From Chitinophagaceae bacterium UBA4407 (GTDB taxonomy: Bacteria > Bacteroidota > Bacteroidia > Chitinophagales > Chitinophagaceae): a DNA stretch of 64,000 bases. The position numbers and the translations under genes are program-made. The stretch covers positions 62,001 through 126,000 of the forward strand of contig DGQT01000112.1 of the NCBI GenBank assembly GCA_002390845.1, read 5' to 3'. This document shows positions 36,784 to 45,773 of the stretch, piece after piece. The notes beneath the pieces are model-generated. The model saw nothing but the letters and a program-made list of their open reading frames with translations. It searched no databases and was not told the origin of the DNA. The first letter of the stretch is position 1; every line of letters starts with the position of its first letter.

Positions 36784-36958
36784 AAGGCTTTCTGAAGGGG
36801 ATAAATATCTGTGGCAATACTATGCTGTTTGGACAATAATAACTCTTTTAGCAGTTGTGGTAGGTTGGCGGATAAAAAGTTTGTTTGAAAAAACTATTCT
36901 TATTGCTTCACTGTTGTTTTTAATTTTTATGACAATTGCTGTAATGAATGGTATGTAA
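36770..36958 (+). CDS. Possible small membrane protein or gene remnant between RAYT copies
   Basis: The frame encodes two hydrophobic segments (WTIITLLAVVVGWRI and TILIASLLFLIFMTIAVM). Its GTG start falls inside the repeat end, so it may be the C-terminal stub of a membrane protein interrupted by the element. No family is recognised. Confidence 0.3.
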   Translation: MRRRKRLSEGDKYLWQYYAVWTIITLLAVVVGWRIKSLFEKTILIASLLFLIFMTIAVMNGM

Positions 36959-36962
36959 TATT

Positions 36963-37742
36963 TTTATTCTCCGCACAGTGTCCTTTCATAGCTATGAGCA
37001 GAGCCAAGGCGCTTTACGGCTTTAATAACAAAATCATTAATTGTTACACGTTGCTTTAGCAATTCCATTGCTTTTACTAACTTTCCTGAAAGTAAATTTT
37101 GCCTGTAAGAAAAACAATACCAGAAAAAGACGGGGTGTATTTTATAACTTTTACCTGTGCACAATGGTTACCACTGTTTAAAATATCTGATAGTTACGAT
37201 TCAGTATATAACTGGTTTGATTATCTTAAAGCTAATGGTCATTTTATTGTTGGTTATATCATAATGCCGAATCATGTTCATGCAATTATTGCATTTCGCA
37301 ACACGGGTAAAACGATTAACAGTATTGTTGGTAACGGTAAAAGGTTTATGGCTTACGATATTGTTGAACGGCTGCAACAGCAAAATTGCCATGATGTAAT
37401 AGCCGTAATGCAAAAAATGGTAAATAACACACAGAAAGGGATGAATAAGCAACATGAGGTTTTTGAACCCTCTTTTGACTGGAAAGAATGCAGAACGCCG
37501 GCATTTATAGAACAAAAATTAAACTATATACATAGCAATCCCTGTAAAGGGGAAAATAAACTTGCTAATTTACCGGAGGAATATATACATAGCTCAGCAA
37601 AGTTTTATATTACAGGAAAACAGGGAATATACCCCGTAACAAGTTATACGTTATTACAGGATATTGATCTTTCAAAATAGCAAGAACCGCAAAGTCCCTG
37701 CCAGCGCACATAGGCTTTGGAGGAGACTGTGCGGAGAAGAAA
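36963..37742 (+). mobile_element. Autonomous family B RAYT element, copy 2
   Basis: Left end 36963-37098 (CTCCGCACAGTGTCCTTTC), intact transposase and right end 37678-37742. Offset 1025 bp from copy 1 in the same orientation. Sequence identity over the element is almost complete. Confidence 0.8.
37099..37680 (+). CDS. REP-associated tyrosine transposase (RAYT), copy 2
   Basis: 193 residues, differing from copy 1 by two substitutions. Same TTG start, HUH motif (MPNHVHAII) and YIHSNP catalytic Tyr. Both copies keep every key residue, so either may supply transposase to the many deletion derivatives in the window. Confidence 0.9.
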   Translation: MPVRKTIPEKDGVYFITFTCAQWLPLFKISDSYDSVYNWFDYLKANGHFIVGYIIMPNHVHAIIAFRNTGKTINSIVGNGKRFMAYDIVERLQQQNCHDVIAVMQKMVNNTQKGMNKQHEVFEPSFDWKECRTPAFIEQKLNYIHSNPCKGENKLANLPEEYIHSSAKFYITGKQGIYPVTSYTLLQDIDLSK

Positions 37743-37744
37743 TC

Positions 37745-37990
37745 TCTCCATGAAGGCTTTAGCTTAGCTTATGAGACATTACTGGTAGGTTAATGTAATT
37801 TATTCTTATTCTCTCTTGCCGTTGACGGTGTTGTCACCGTCAACCTACGCATAGATAAAGCTCAATAGAATTACCTAAAAGTACAAGAGAGCGACGCAAG
37901 AGGCGATGCTGGTTTTACAACTGTTTGGTACAAAAAAAAGTTCGTCTTTCATCGACAGGAATGCGAACAGGGCAGTAAAAAATTCCACCC
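37745..37990 (+). repeat. REP-like hairpin fragment and long family A unit
   Basis: CTCCATGAAGGCTTTAGC with TTATGAGACATTACTGG is a decayed hairpin. 37811-37980 is a family A unit (AAGTACAAGAGAGCGACGCA) extended by TTCATCGACAGGAATGCGAA, which also occurs in the unit at 43004-43190. Confidence 0.65.
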
Positions 37991-38014
37991 ATTGAGCTGA
38001 GTACAAAAATTATC

Positions 38015-38173
38015 ATGCATCAGAAATCAGATTACCTGCACGATAATCCGGTAACAGCGGGCTTTGTGGAAAAGCCAGAAGATTGGTTGTACAGCAGTGC
38101 AAAAGACTATTATATGGGTAAGAAAGTAATAATTGATATTTCTCTTATTGATCCAATGGTTCTTGCTTACTAA
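38015..38173 (+). pseudogene. REP-associated tyrosine transposase (family C), C-terminal fragment
   Basis: The frame reads LHDNPVTAGFVEKPEDWLYS then SAKDYYMG, the conserved C-terminal region of RAYTs (usual form YIHxNPVxAG, SSAxDY). It ends TAC-TAA at 38173. An inverted family C end follows directly (38171-38235, CACAAGAGTACGCC to ATACTTGCGCCGGAATGG). The HUH half is absent and Leu replaces the catalytic YI. Confidence 0.7.
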
Positions 38174-38285
38174 CAATGGCACAAGAGTACGCCTTTAACA
38201 AAGCTATGCTGCATACTTGCGCCGGAATGGTATTGTTACACTGAATTTTTCTTATTATTTTCCCTTTATTAAAATTATCTAAGCA

Positions 38286-38606
38286 ATGGCATACGAAATC
38301 ACAGATTTGATCTTCCAGCAGGAAGTGCTTCAAAGCGACAAAGTAACGTTAATTGACCTCTGGGCAGAATGGTGCGGACCCTGCCGCCTTATGAGTCCCG
38401 TAATAGAAGAGCTTGCACAAGAATACCAAGGCAGGGCCGTAGTTGGCAAACTAAACGTAGACAACAACCCGGAAGTGCCGGTAAATTACAACGTACGCGG
38501 TATTCCCACGTTTCTGTTGTTTAAAAACGGTGAGCTGAAAGAAAAAATCGTTGGCGTGCAAACCAAGCAGTTTCTTAAAGACAAGATCGAATCGTTTTTG
38601 GGTTAG
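38286..38606 (+). CDS. trxA: Thioredoxin
   Basis: A 106-residue classical thioredoxin. The active site WAEWCGPC carries the redox Cys pair and the cis-Pro loop is GIPTFLLFKNG. No signal peptide, so cytoplasmic; it reduces protein disulfides using thioredoxin reductase. Monocistronic, lying between repeat arrays. Confidence 0.96.
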   Translation: MAYEITDLIFQQEVLQSDKVTLIDLWAEWCGPCRLMSPVIEELAQEYQGRAVVGKLNVDNNPEVPVNYNVRGIPTFLLFKNGELKEKIVGVQTKQFLKDKIESFLG

Positions 38607-38611
38607 GGTAG

Positions 38612-38670
38612 TTTTCTTCCCCACAATGTCACCATGCAGGTTTTGTGTAGCGATGGGACATTGCGGACAG
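38612..38670 (+). repeat. REP-like hairpin after trxA
   Basis: CCACAATGTCACCATGCAGG then GATGGGACATTGCGGACAGG. CCACAATGTC and GACATTGCGG pair nearly perfectly. Related hairpins are near 26965, 28497, 37745 and 41517. Confidence 0.6.
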
Positions 38671-38697
38671 GTATTTAAATCAAAAAAAATATTGGCT

Positions 38698-38940
38698 TTA
38701 TTCTCCGCACAGTGTCCTTTCATAGCTATGAGCGTAGCCAAGGCGCTTTGCGGCTTTAATAACGAAATCATTAATTGTTATAGGTTGCTTTAGTAATTGT
38801 AAGAAAAACGATACAAAAAAAAGACGGGGTGTATTTTATAATTTTTACCTGTGCGCAATGGTTACCACTGTTTAAAATATCAGCACCCGCAAAGTCCCTG
38901 GCCTGCACACATAGCCTTTGGAGGAGACTGTGCGGAGAAA
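38698..38940 (+). mobile_element. MITE-like family B derivative inserted in a transporter gene
   Basis: Left end CTCCGCACAGTGTCCTTTC at about 38701, transposase N-terminal codons up to CCACTGTTTAAAATATC, then the right end (GGAGGAGACTGTGCGGAGAA). The internal deletion matches that at 30406-30692. Its right end abuts the broken transporter gene. Confidence 0.75.
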
Positions 38941-39081
38941 AAAAACAAAAGCTATTCCAAAACTTACACCTTTGTATGCCAGCTTACCTAATGCTACACC
39001 CGCAGCAATTACGATGGCATAAATAAGGATAACATAAACCGCCGATGAATGATCTTGAAATAATTGAGAAAACCAGCTCAT
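38941..39081 (-). pseudogene. Transporter N-terminal stub, AspT/YidE-like
   Basis: The minus-strand frame starts MSWFSQLFQDHSSAVYVILI and continues IAAGVALGKLAYKGVSFGIA, which resembles the first helix of AspT/YidE/YbjL-type antiporters. After about 46 codons it runs into the family B derivative and is lost. No remainder of the gene is found nearby, so most of it was deleted. Confidence 0.55.
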
Positions 39082-39228
39082 AAAAATTAATTGCAGTTAT
39101 TATAAATCTTTTTGCTGCAAAAGATATTGCAGCAAAAGAGCAGGGCCGGGGCTTATGGTATGCCTGCCAACAGTCGGGTAAAAAAACAGCATAATTAATA
39201 TACAATTTTTTTACCCGGCAACAGAACA

Positions 39229-39285
39229 TTATGAAGCATTGGTTGCGTCGCACTCTTGTACAGCAGTAAATTTACTGAGCAAAAA
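39229..39285 (-). repeat. Family A repeat
   Basis: GAAGCATTGGTTGCGTCGCA followed by CTCTTGTACAGCAG. It lies between the transporter stub and the 3' end of pckG. No gene is seen in 39082-39335. Confidence 0.7.
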
Positions 39286-39335
39286 GAACAGCCAAATCCA
39301 TTTGCATAAAAAACATAAAAAAATAATCAGTAAAA

Positions 39336-41192
39336 TTACTCTCTTTCCGGTTGCTGCCCCCAGTGCTCCGGTGAGCGCCATAATGAAGAGAGCAGCAGTT
39401 CACGCATAAAAAAGAATTCTTTTGGTAATTTATCGTAAAAGCGGGAAAATAATTCTTCATGCGATAACAACTCCTGTTTCCATGGTTCACGGTCAATGGT
39501 CATTATTTCTGCAAAATCTTCTTCTTTAAAATCTTCCACTCCAATCCAGTTCATATCATTAAAACGGGGTACCCAGCCAACAGGACTTTCCACTGCAGAG
39601 GCATTTCCTTTAACACGGTCTACCACCCATTTTAATACACGCATGTTCTGTCCAAATCCAGGCCATATATATTTCCCGTTTTCATCTTTCCTGAACCAGT
39701 TTACCCCAAATATGCGTGGCGCATTTGGCAAATCTCTTCCAAACTGCAGCCAGTGATTAATATAGTCGCCAATATTATAACCCATAAATGGCAGCATGGC
39801 AAATGGATCCCTTCTCACCTTACCAATTTCTCCAAAAGCAGCTGCCGTCATTTCACTGCCCATCGTTGCAGCCATATAAACACCAAAATTCCAGTTGAAA
39901 GATTGATAGACCAATGGAATTACCGTACTTCTTCTGCCCCCGAAAATAAATGCTTCAATTTGTACACCATTGGGATTATCCCAATCATTATCAACAGCCG
40001 GATTCTGATATGCCGGGGCAGTAAACCTCGAGTTTGCATGTGCTGCCGGTTTACCGCTTGCTGCATCCCATGGTTTGCCATGCCAGTCTTTTAAACCAGC
40101 CGGTGGTTCCGGTGTTAAACCTTCCCACCAAACATCGCCATCAAGGGTAAGCGCAACATTGGTAAAAATGGTATTAGCCCTAATTGAATCCATTGCATTA
40201 GGATTCGTTTTATCATTCGTTCCCGGCGCAACACCAAAATATCCTGATTCAGGGTTAATTGCATACAAATGGCCATCCCTGCCTTTATGTATCCAGGCGA
40301 TATCATCACCAACAGTGGTTATTTTCCAGCCATCCATTTCTACAGGCGGTATCATCATGGCAAAATTAGTTTTGCCGCACGCACTCGGAAAGGCTGCTGC
40401 TACATAAGTTTTTTCTTTATCGGGAGATTCAATGCCCATAATAAGCATGTGTTCTGCAAGCCAGTTTTCTTCACGGCCCATAACAGATGCAATGCGGAGC
40501 GCAAAACATTTTTTACCCATCAATGCGTTTCCGCCATAGCCACTGCCATAAGAAATAACCATACGTTCTTCGGGAAAATGGGAAATGTATTTTGTAGTGG
40601 GGTTACAAGGCCAGGTAACATCTTCTTCACCTGCATTTAGGGGTGCACCCAGTGCATGTAAACATTTTACATATTCACCGTTTTGCACATATGGCAGCAC
40701 GGCCTCACCCATACGTGTCATTATGTGCATATTAACAACAACGTATTCCGAATCGGTTATTTGAACTCCATATCTTGAAAAGGGAGAACCTACAGGGCCC
40801 ATACAAAAAGGTATTACATACAAAGTACGTCCATGCATGCAGCCTTTCATCAATACGTTTAGAGTGTCTTTCATTTTAACCGGATCCATCCAGTTATTTG
40901 TTGGGCCGGCATCTTCTTTTCGGCGGCTGCAGATAAAAGTTTTGTCTTCAACCCGGGCCACATCGCTTGGGTCGCTAAAACATGCATAACTGTTGGGCCT
41001 TTTTTCGGGATTGAGTGGTATGAATGTCCCTTTTTGCACCAGGTAATTGCAAATGGTATTATATTCTTCTTTTGAACCATTACACCAATAAATTTTTTCA
41101 GGTTCTGCAAGAACCGCTATTTGCTCTACCCAAAGCTCCAGATCAGATTTATTGATGGGTTTATTACTAAGTGGAAATGAATTTTTGCTCAT
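39336..41192 (-). CDS. pckG: Phosphoenolpyruvate carboxykinase (GTP)
   Basis: A 618-residue GTP-dependent PEPCK, converting oxaloacetate and GTP to PEP, GDP and CO2 at the start of gluconeogenesis. The kinase-1a P-loop AFPSACGKTNFAMM is near residue 260. The family segments IPFCMGPVGSPFS and FGGRRSTVIPLVYQSFNW are present. Length is normal. The start at 41192 (MSKNSFPLSNKP) is chosen; the longer frame to 41291 adds a non-conserved hydrophobic leader. Monocistronic. Confidence 0.96.
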   Translation of the reverse strand: MSKNSFPLSNKPINKSDLELWVEQIAVLAEPEKIYWCNGSKEEYNTICNYLVQKGTFIPLNPEKRPNSYACFSDPSDVARVEDKTFICSRRKEDAGPTNNWMDPVKMKDTLNVLMKGCMHGRTLYVIPFCMGPVGSPFSRYGVQITDSEYVVVNMHIMTRMGEAVLPYVQNGEYVKCLHALGAPLNAGEEDVTWPCNPTTKYISHFPEERMVISYGSGYGGNALMGKKCFALRIASVMGREENWLAEHMLIMGIESPDKEKTYVAAAFPSACGKTNFAMMIPPVEMDGWKITTVGDDIAWIHKGRDGHLYAINPESGYFGVAPGTNDKTNPNAMDSIRANTIFTNVALTLDGDVWWEGLTPEPPAGLKDWHGKPWDAASGKPAAHANSRFTAPAYQNPAVDNDWDNPNGVQIEAFIFGGRRSTVIPLVYQSFNWNFGVYMAATMGSEMTAAAFGEIGKVRRDPFAMLPFMGYNIGDYINHWLQFGRDLPNAPRIFGVNWFRKDENGKYIWPGFGQNMRVLKWVVDRVKGNASAVESPVGWVPRFNDMNWIGVEDFKEEDFAEIMTIDREPWKQELLSHEELFSRFYDKLPKEFFFMRELLLSSLWRSPEHWGQQPERE

Positions 41193-41709
41193 AGAACCGA
41201 TATTAAATTTAATGTAATTGAATTTGAGGTTACACTTTTCTTTCGGCACAAAGATATTAATGCGAAAAAAAAACAACATGATTAATGTCATGTATGATGA
41301 TGAAAATTATCAGTTAGAATGAATAAAAACCAATTCGTTTTTTTTATGGTAAAGTATATTTAGGTTAAAAATTTAATAGCAAATAGTTTTTTAGTCATAC
41401 TTCAAATCAGTATTCATTTTTTGTTCTCCGCAGAGTTTACTTTCATAAGGTTTGGCTGCGGCAGTAACTCTGCGGTTTACTGGCAGTATCTCTCAATTTA
41501 ACCTTGCACTCCTTCGCCGCAATGCTCCCATGCAGGCTTTGCCGTTAACAGTGTTGTTACCGTTAACATACGCTTATATAAAGCCCAATAGAATTACCTG
41601 AACGTACAAGAGTGCGACGCAAGAAAAGCATCATAGTAATTAAACAGCCCGGCTCAAAAAACCCATTCTGGCGCAAGTATGCAGAGGGGCTATGTGTGTT
41701 GGCGTACTT
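41193..41709. repeat. Upstream region of pckG with families B, A and C
   Basis: 41193-41400 holds the AT-rich upstream region of pckG with no clear motif. A degenerate family B hairpin lies at about 41422-41480 and a REP-like hairpin fragment at about 41512-41540. A long family A unit is at 41541-41660 (GAACGTACAAGAGTGCGACG) and a solo family C left end at 41657-41713 (CCATTCTGGCGCAAGTATGC). Confidence 0.65.
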
Positions 41710-42002
41710 TTATTCTCCGCACAGTGTCCTTTCAAAGCTATGAGTGAGGCCAAGGCACTTTGCGGCTTTAATAACAAAATCATTAATTGTTATACGTTGC
41801 TTTAATAATTTCATTGCATTTACTAACTTTCCTCAAAGTAAATCTTGCCTGTAAGAAAAACGATATCAGAAAAAATGAACAGAGAATATACCCCGTAACA
41901 AGTTATACGTTATTACAGGATATTGATTTTTTAAAATAGCAAGAGCCGCAAAGTCCATGGCCTGAACACATGGGCTTTGCAGGAGACTGTGCGGAGAAGA
42001 AA
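41710..42002 (+). mobile_element. Family B derivative retaining the transposase C-terminus
   Basis: Left end at about 41715-41780 and right end at 41938-42002 (GGAGACTGTGCGGAGAAG). The interior keeps the transposase start (CCTGTAAGAAAAACGATATC) joined to its last codons (GAATATACCCCGTAACAAGT). The deletion therefore differs from those at 30.4 and 38.7 kb. Confidence 0.75.
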
Positions 42003-42105
42003 AATGTATCTATCAGTAAATTATATAAATTAAACTGTAAATTATGAAAGGAGTCTGCAAGTTTATGGTGCTACATTGCACTTTTAAGGTTTGAAATTGA
42101 TCACA

Positions 42106-42131
42106 CCTCACTATTCTTAGTGAGGTTTTTA
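42106..42131 (+). terminator. Orphan rho-independent terminator
   Basis: CCTCACTA (42106-42113) and TAGTGAGG (42118-42125) flank a 4-nt loop and are followed by TTTTTA. No gene ends here on the plus strand; it may belong to a lost gene or a small RNA in 42005-42105. Confidence 0.55.
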
Positions 42132-42290
42132 TTTATTCTCCGCTCAGTGTCCTTTCATAGCTATGAGCAGGGCCAAGGCACTTTGCGGTTTTAATAACGA
42201 AATCATTAATTGTTATACGTTGCTTTAGCAATTTCATTGCATTTACTAACTTTCCTGAAAGTAAATTTTGCCTGTAAGAAAAACGATCAT
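42131..42290 (+). repeat. Solo family B left end
   Basis: CTCCGCTCAGTGTCCTTTC through TTTTGCCTGTAAGAAAAACG, then unrelated sequence. It is the left ~160 bp of a RAYT element without a right end. Nothing else is identified up to 42492. Confidence 0.75.
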
Positions 42291-42492
42291 TATTTGCTGA
42301 GCTTGAAGAAAAAATTCAGCATTAATAAGCATTTCGTTTTCAACTAAGGAATAAAATAATAAACCTTGCAAAACTATACCAACCGACTATTTTGACGTTT
42401 TTAGCATCGTAAAATGTCGCATTTGCACTTTAATTGCTTTTTTGCGCAGGCTATTTTTGCTTAATCATCAATTAATAAAAAAATCTAAAAAA

Positions 42493-42945
42493 ATGTCGCA
42501 AAACAAAATCACATCATCACTCTGGTTTCACACTAAAGACGGTAAAATGCAGCATGTAACCGATTATTACATAGCCATTTTCGCAGACAATTTTGAAGCA
42601 GGAAACGTTATACCCCTGGGTGAAACACCAAGCGGATACACAGAAATGAACAATATTAAACTTTTTGGCAATGATTACCTGTTTATGACTACAGCTATTG
42701 AGCATCATGCTTTCAATGACGCCTTTGCCATAATGCTATATTGCGATGACCAGCAGGAAATTGATAAATACTGGGATTATTTTACCAAAGATGGCAAAGA
42801 ATCTATGTGTGGCTGGTGCATGGATAAATTTGGATTACGCTGGCAAATCATTCCTAAAAACTTTGGTGAATTAATGAGTAAACCGAATGCCTGGCAAGTG
42901 ATGATGAAGCAGAAAAAAATTGTTATTGAAGAATACCTGCAATAA
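42493..42945 (+). CDS. PhnB-like VOC superfamily protein
   Basis: A 150-residue protein of the vicinal-oxygen-chelate superfamily, PhnB / 3-demethylubiquinone-methyltransferase-like branch. Typical segments are SSLWFHTKDGKMQHVTDYY, an EMNN..LFGNDYLFMT strand and the C-terminal WCMDKFGLRWQIIPKNFGEL. Such proteins bind small ligands; enzymatic role is usually unknown. The ATG at 42493 is preferred over 42442. Confidence 0.87.
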   Translation: MSQNKITSSLWFHTKDGKMQHVTDYYIAIFADNFEAGNVIPLGETPSGYTEMNNIKLFGNDYLFMTTAIEHHAFNDAFAIMLYCDDQQEIDKYWDYFTKDGKESMCGWCMDKFGLRWQIIPKNFGELMSKPNAWQVMMKQKKIVIEEYLQ

Positions 42946-43003
42946 ATACTGAACTACTAACAAGAGCGAAACGCAATAGTGGTAGTAAACAAAAAAACAT
43001 GCA

Positions 43004-43190
43004 TGTTAATGGTTGTTTTAGCTGCCAATGCTTCTATACTACGCTTTGATAAAAGATGACAGGTAATTTGAACGTACAAGTGAGTGACACAACAAAAGAT
43101 GCTATTTGTACAGAGGTTGGGTACAAAAAAGTTTTGTCTTTTATCGACAGGCATTCGAACAGGGCTGCAAAAAAGTGCCCTGATTTGGTT
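43004..43190 (+). repeat. Long family A unit
   Basis: Contains CTTTGATAAAAGATGACAGG, GAACGTACAAGTGAGTGACA and a trailing TTTTATCGACAGGCATTCGA shared with 37811-37980. It fills the gap between the VOC gene and the lipid kinase 3' end. Confidence 0.7.
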
Positions 43191-43216
43191 GGTAAAGCAC
43201 AGGTAGTTAATATGAT

Positions 43217-44116
43217 TTAAATGAAACTATTGATATGCCTGCGTGGAATGATAATGCTAACCGCATCTGTTACAATATCTGCAGTGATATCATTTATTTT
43301 ACCAAGATATTCCCCATCTACCTGGAAATGAACTTTCTTTTTGGCATGAATATGCAAAGAAGCTGTTTGAAGCACTTCTGTTTTTGCAGGATCATAAGGC
43401 ATGTGCGTAATTAACATTTTGAAGATCTCTTTGAAAGAGACTTTTTTAACAATAATTACCTCAAACAAACCATCATTCAATTTGCCATTGGGGTTTATAA
43501 GGGCACCGCTACCATACTTTGTTGCATTTGCCAGTACAACCATTGCAGCGTCTCTTTTTAGCACGGCTTTATCCGTTTGTATTTCCAACTGCATAAGTGG
43601 CTTATTCCAAAGCACTTTCCACGATGCTTTTATATAACCCCACATTCCGCGTTTATGATTTGCTTCGGATTTTTTAACTACAAATGCATTGAACCCAATA
43701 TCACTAAGATGGATACACACCTCGTTATTAACCTTAAGCAGGTGTATTTTTTTTACCAGTCCGTTTACAACAATATCAAGAGCCTGCCCTGCATCGCCGG
43801 GTATTTCCAATTCTTTTGCCATGCCGTTTGCGGATCCCGCAGGCAATATTGCCAAAGGAATATTTGTTTGCATTAAACACTGCGCTGCAAGTTTAACTGT
43901 GCCATCGCCCCCAACTGCAATAAGGCGCTGGGGTTTATATTCCACAATTTTGTGTTTTATTTTTTCAATGGAACATAGTTCCGAAAGGTAGAATAACTCA
44001 ATTGTATGCGGGGTTGATGTAAAATAGTTCTGTATTGTGGTGTGCCAGTCTGTACTGTTATTTCCCGAACCGGGGTTAATAATGAAAAGCAATTTTAAAG
44101 CAGGTGTTTCAGTCAT
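43217..44116 (-). CDS. Diacylglycerol kinase-family lipid kinase (YegS/BmrU-like)
   Basis: A 299-residue soluble lipid kinase. The nucleotide-binding motifs are IINPGSGNN near residue 13 and AVGGDGTVKLAA near 67. The C-terminal beta domain (YGSGALINPNGKLNDGLFEV) is typical. Members phosphorylate diacylglycerol, sphingosine-like or other lipids at the membrane. It diverges from an App1-type phosphatase gene 40 bp away, and the two promoters must overlap. Opposing action on the same lipid is inferred. Confidence 0.9.
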   Translation of the reverse strand: MTETPALKLLFIINPGSGNNSTDWHTTIQNYFTSTPHTIELFYLSELCSIEKIKHKIVEYKPQRLIAVGGDGTVKLAAQCLMQTNIPLAILPAGSANGMAKELEIPGDAGQALDIVVNGLVKKIHLLKVNNEVCIHLSDIGFNAFVVKKSEANHKRGMWGYIKASWKVLWNKPLMQLEIQTDKAVLKRDAAMVVLANATKYGSGALINPNGKLNDGLFEVIIVKKVSFKEIFKMLITHMPYDPAKTEVLQTASLHIHAKKKVHFQVDGEYLGKINDITADIVTDAVSIIIPRRHINSFI

Positions 44117-44156
44117 AGCATATTGATAACGTTGTTTAAATATCTTTGAAACCGTT

Positions 44157-45146
44157 ATGGTAAGATCATCAAAATATAAAAATGCAACAGTAAAAGTTTA
44201 TCACGGTTATGGCCACACACATGATCTTGTAGCGTATGGGCATGTTTTTAAAAACAAAACAGTATATCGCAACAATTATGCTACCAATGTGCTGCAGAAT
44301 ATCATCCATTTGCTCAGGTTGTTTTTTGTAAAGCCTTTGCCGCATGCAAAGGTTCAGTTAACCTGGGGAAACCAGGTTCTTTATTCCACTACTGAAGACG
44401 ATGGTTTTTTTAAATTTGAGTGGAAGTCTGATTTTGAAGTAACCGCAGGATGGCATACCGTGGAAGTACATTTTTTAAACGAGGATGGAGACATTGCAGC
44501 AGCAGGACAGGGGAAAATTTTTGTACCACATTCTACGCAGTTTGCTTTTATATCAGATATTGATGATACCGTTTTAATGTCTTATTCTGCTACCGTTGTA
44601 AAAAGACTAAGGACGTTGTTTACAAAAAATCCCCATACCCGTAAAGTTTTTGCAGATGTTGTTAAGCATTATAAATTACTTGCAGAAGCGCATACAACAT
44701 CAACAGTTCCGAACCCTTTTTTCTATGTATCAAGCAGTGAATGGAATTTGTATGATGACCTTAATGAATTTTTTAAACACAATGGTTTTCCAAAAGGTGC
44801 CTTCCTGCTTAACCAGGTAAAAAAATGGTTTCAGTTTTTTAAAACCGGTAAAACAAAGCACGGAGGAAAATTATTACGTGTTGTAAGAATATTAAATGCA
44901 TTTCCCAAACAGCAGTTTATTTTACTGGGAGACAACTCTCAAAGTGACCCTTCCATTTATGCCTCCATTGTTGAAAAATACCCCGGAAAAATTTTCGCTA
45001 TATATATCAGGAATATTCACCAAAAAAATGAAGCAGCTACAAAAGAAATATTATCTGGTGCAGAAAGGTCGGGTGTTCTTACCTGCTTTTTCAAAACCAA
45101 TAAAGAAGCAATATTGCATTCAAAGAAAACAGGTTTGATAGATTAA
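44157..45146 (+). CDS. App1-like phosphatase (DUF2183)
   Basis: A 329-residue protein. The N-terminal ~120 residues are a beta-sandwich (AKVQLTWGNQVLYSTTEDDG). The C-terminal part is the DUF2183/App1 phosphatase, with HAD motif Asp134-x-Asp136-x-Thr138 in FISDIDDTVLMS, VSSSEWNLYDDL and LLGDNSQSDPSIYA. Yeast App1 is a phosphatidate phosphatase; bacterial members are uncharacterised. No signal peptide is seen. It is divergent from the lipid kinase gene. Confidence 0.88.
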   Translation: MVRSSKYKNATVKVYHGYGHTHDLVAYGHVFKNKTVYRNNYATNVLQNIIHLLRLFFVKPLPHAKVQLTWGNQVLYSTTEDDGFFKFEWKSDFEVTAGWHTVEVHFLNEDGDIAAAGQGKIFVPHSTQFAFISDIDDTVLMSYSATVVKRLRTLFTKNPHTRKVFADVVKHYKLLAEAHTTSTVPNPFFYVSSSEWNLYDDLNEFFKHNGFPKGAFLLNQVKKWFQFFKTGKTKHGGKLLRVVRILNAFPKQQFILLGDNSQSDPSIYASIVEKYPGKIFAIYIRNIHQKNEAATKEILSGAERSGVLTCFFKTNKEAILHSKKTGLID

Positions 45147-45165
45147 GGTAACTAACCAATAGAAC

Positions 45166-45773
45166 AGCGATATGTTTCCTGCTGCTGGTGTCTGCATTGC
45201 GCTAGCGTACCCAAATGATTTAGCATGGGTTACATGTATAACCGCTTCTATGCTACGCTCTGATAAAAGATAAACTATCATCTTAACGTACAAGTTTGCA
45301 AAGCAAGTGGCGATGCTATAAAGTTCCACAGTTGGTATCATTAAAAAATACCCCCTTAACCCGAACAAATGATATAACAGTATTCATTAAGCCATTTCAA
45401 TATAACATTTAAGACTTAAATTTTTCTTGCAGGCAATCTTCGGCTGCTATAACTTTATTGAGCAAAGCGAAAATAAAAGCGGCTACATGTTTTGTACGGC
45501 ATAGCTTTATGTAACTTAAAAAAAGATACTGCCTGTATAATGACCAACAGGATTGCACTAAAGTTGCTGAGCAGTATTTCAAGTGTACAATTATTCATGA
45601 ACTATAGAACACACACGCAAATGAAGGATTAACGGTCAGACGGCTCAAAGCCGTAAGACCAATGTTGCCATCTTCGCTTTGCCGATTATTGTTCCTTAAG
45701 AGGAAGTGTGCGACGCAACAAAAGATACATTTATATTCAATGGTTCGGCTCAAAAAAAACAATCTTAATTTCT
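45166..45773 (+). repeat. Two long family A units upstream of uxaB
   Basis: One unit at about 45166-45348 (TTAACGTACAAGTTTGCAAA). A second at about 45609-45757 begins with the 105-bp repeat shared with 1243-1352 and ends CGGCTCAAAAAAAAC 17 bp before the uxaB start codon. 45349-45608 shows nothing identifiable. Confidence 0.65.
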
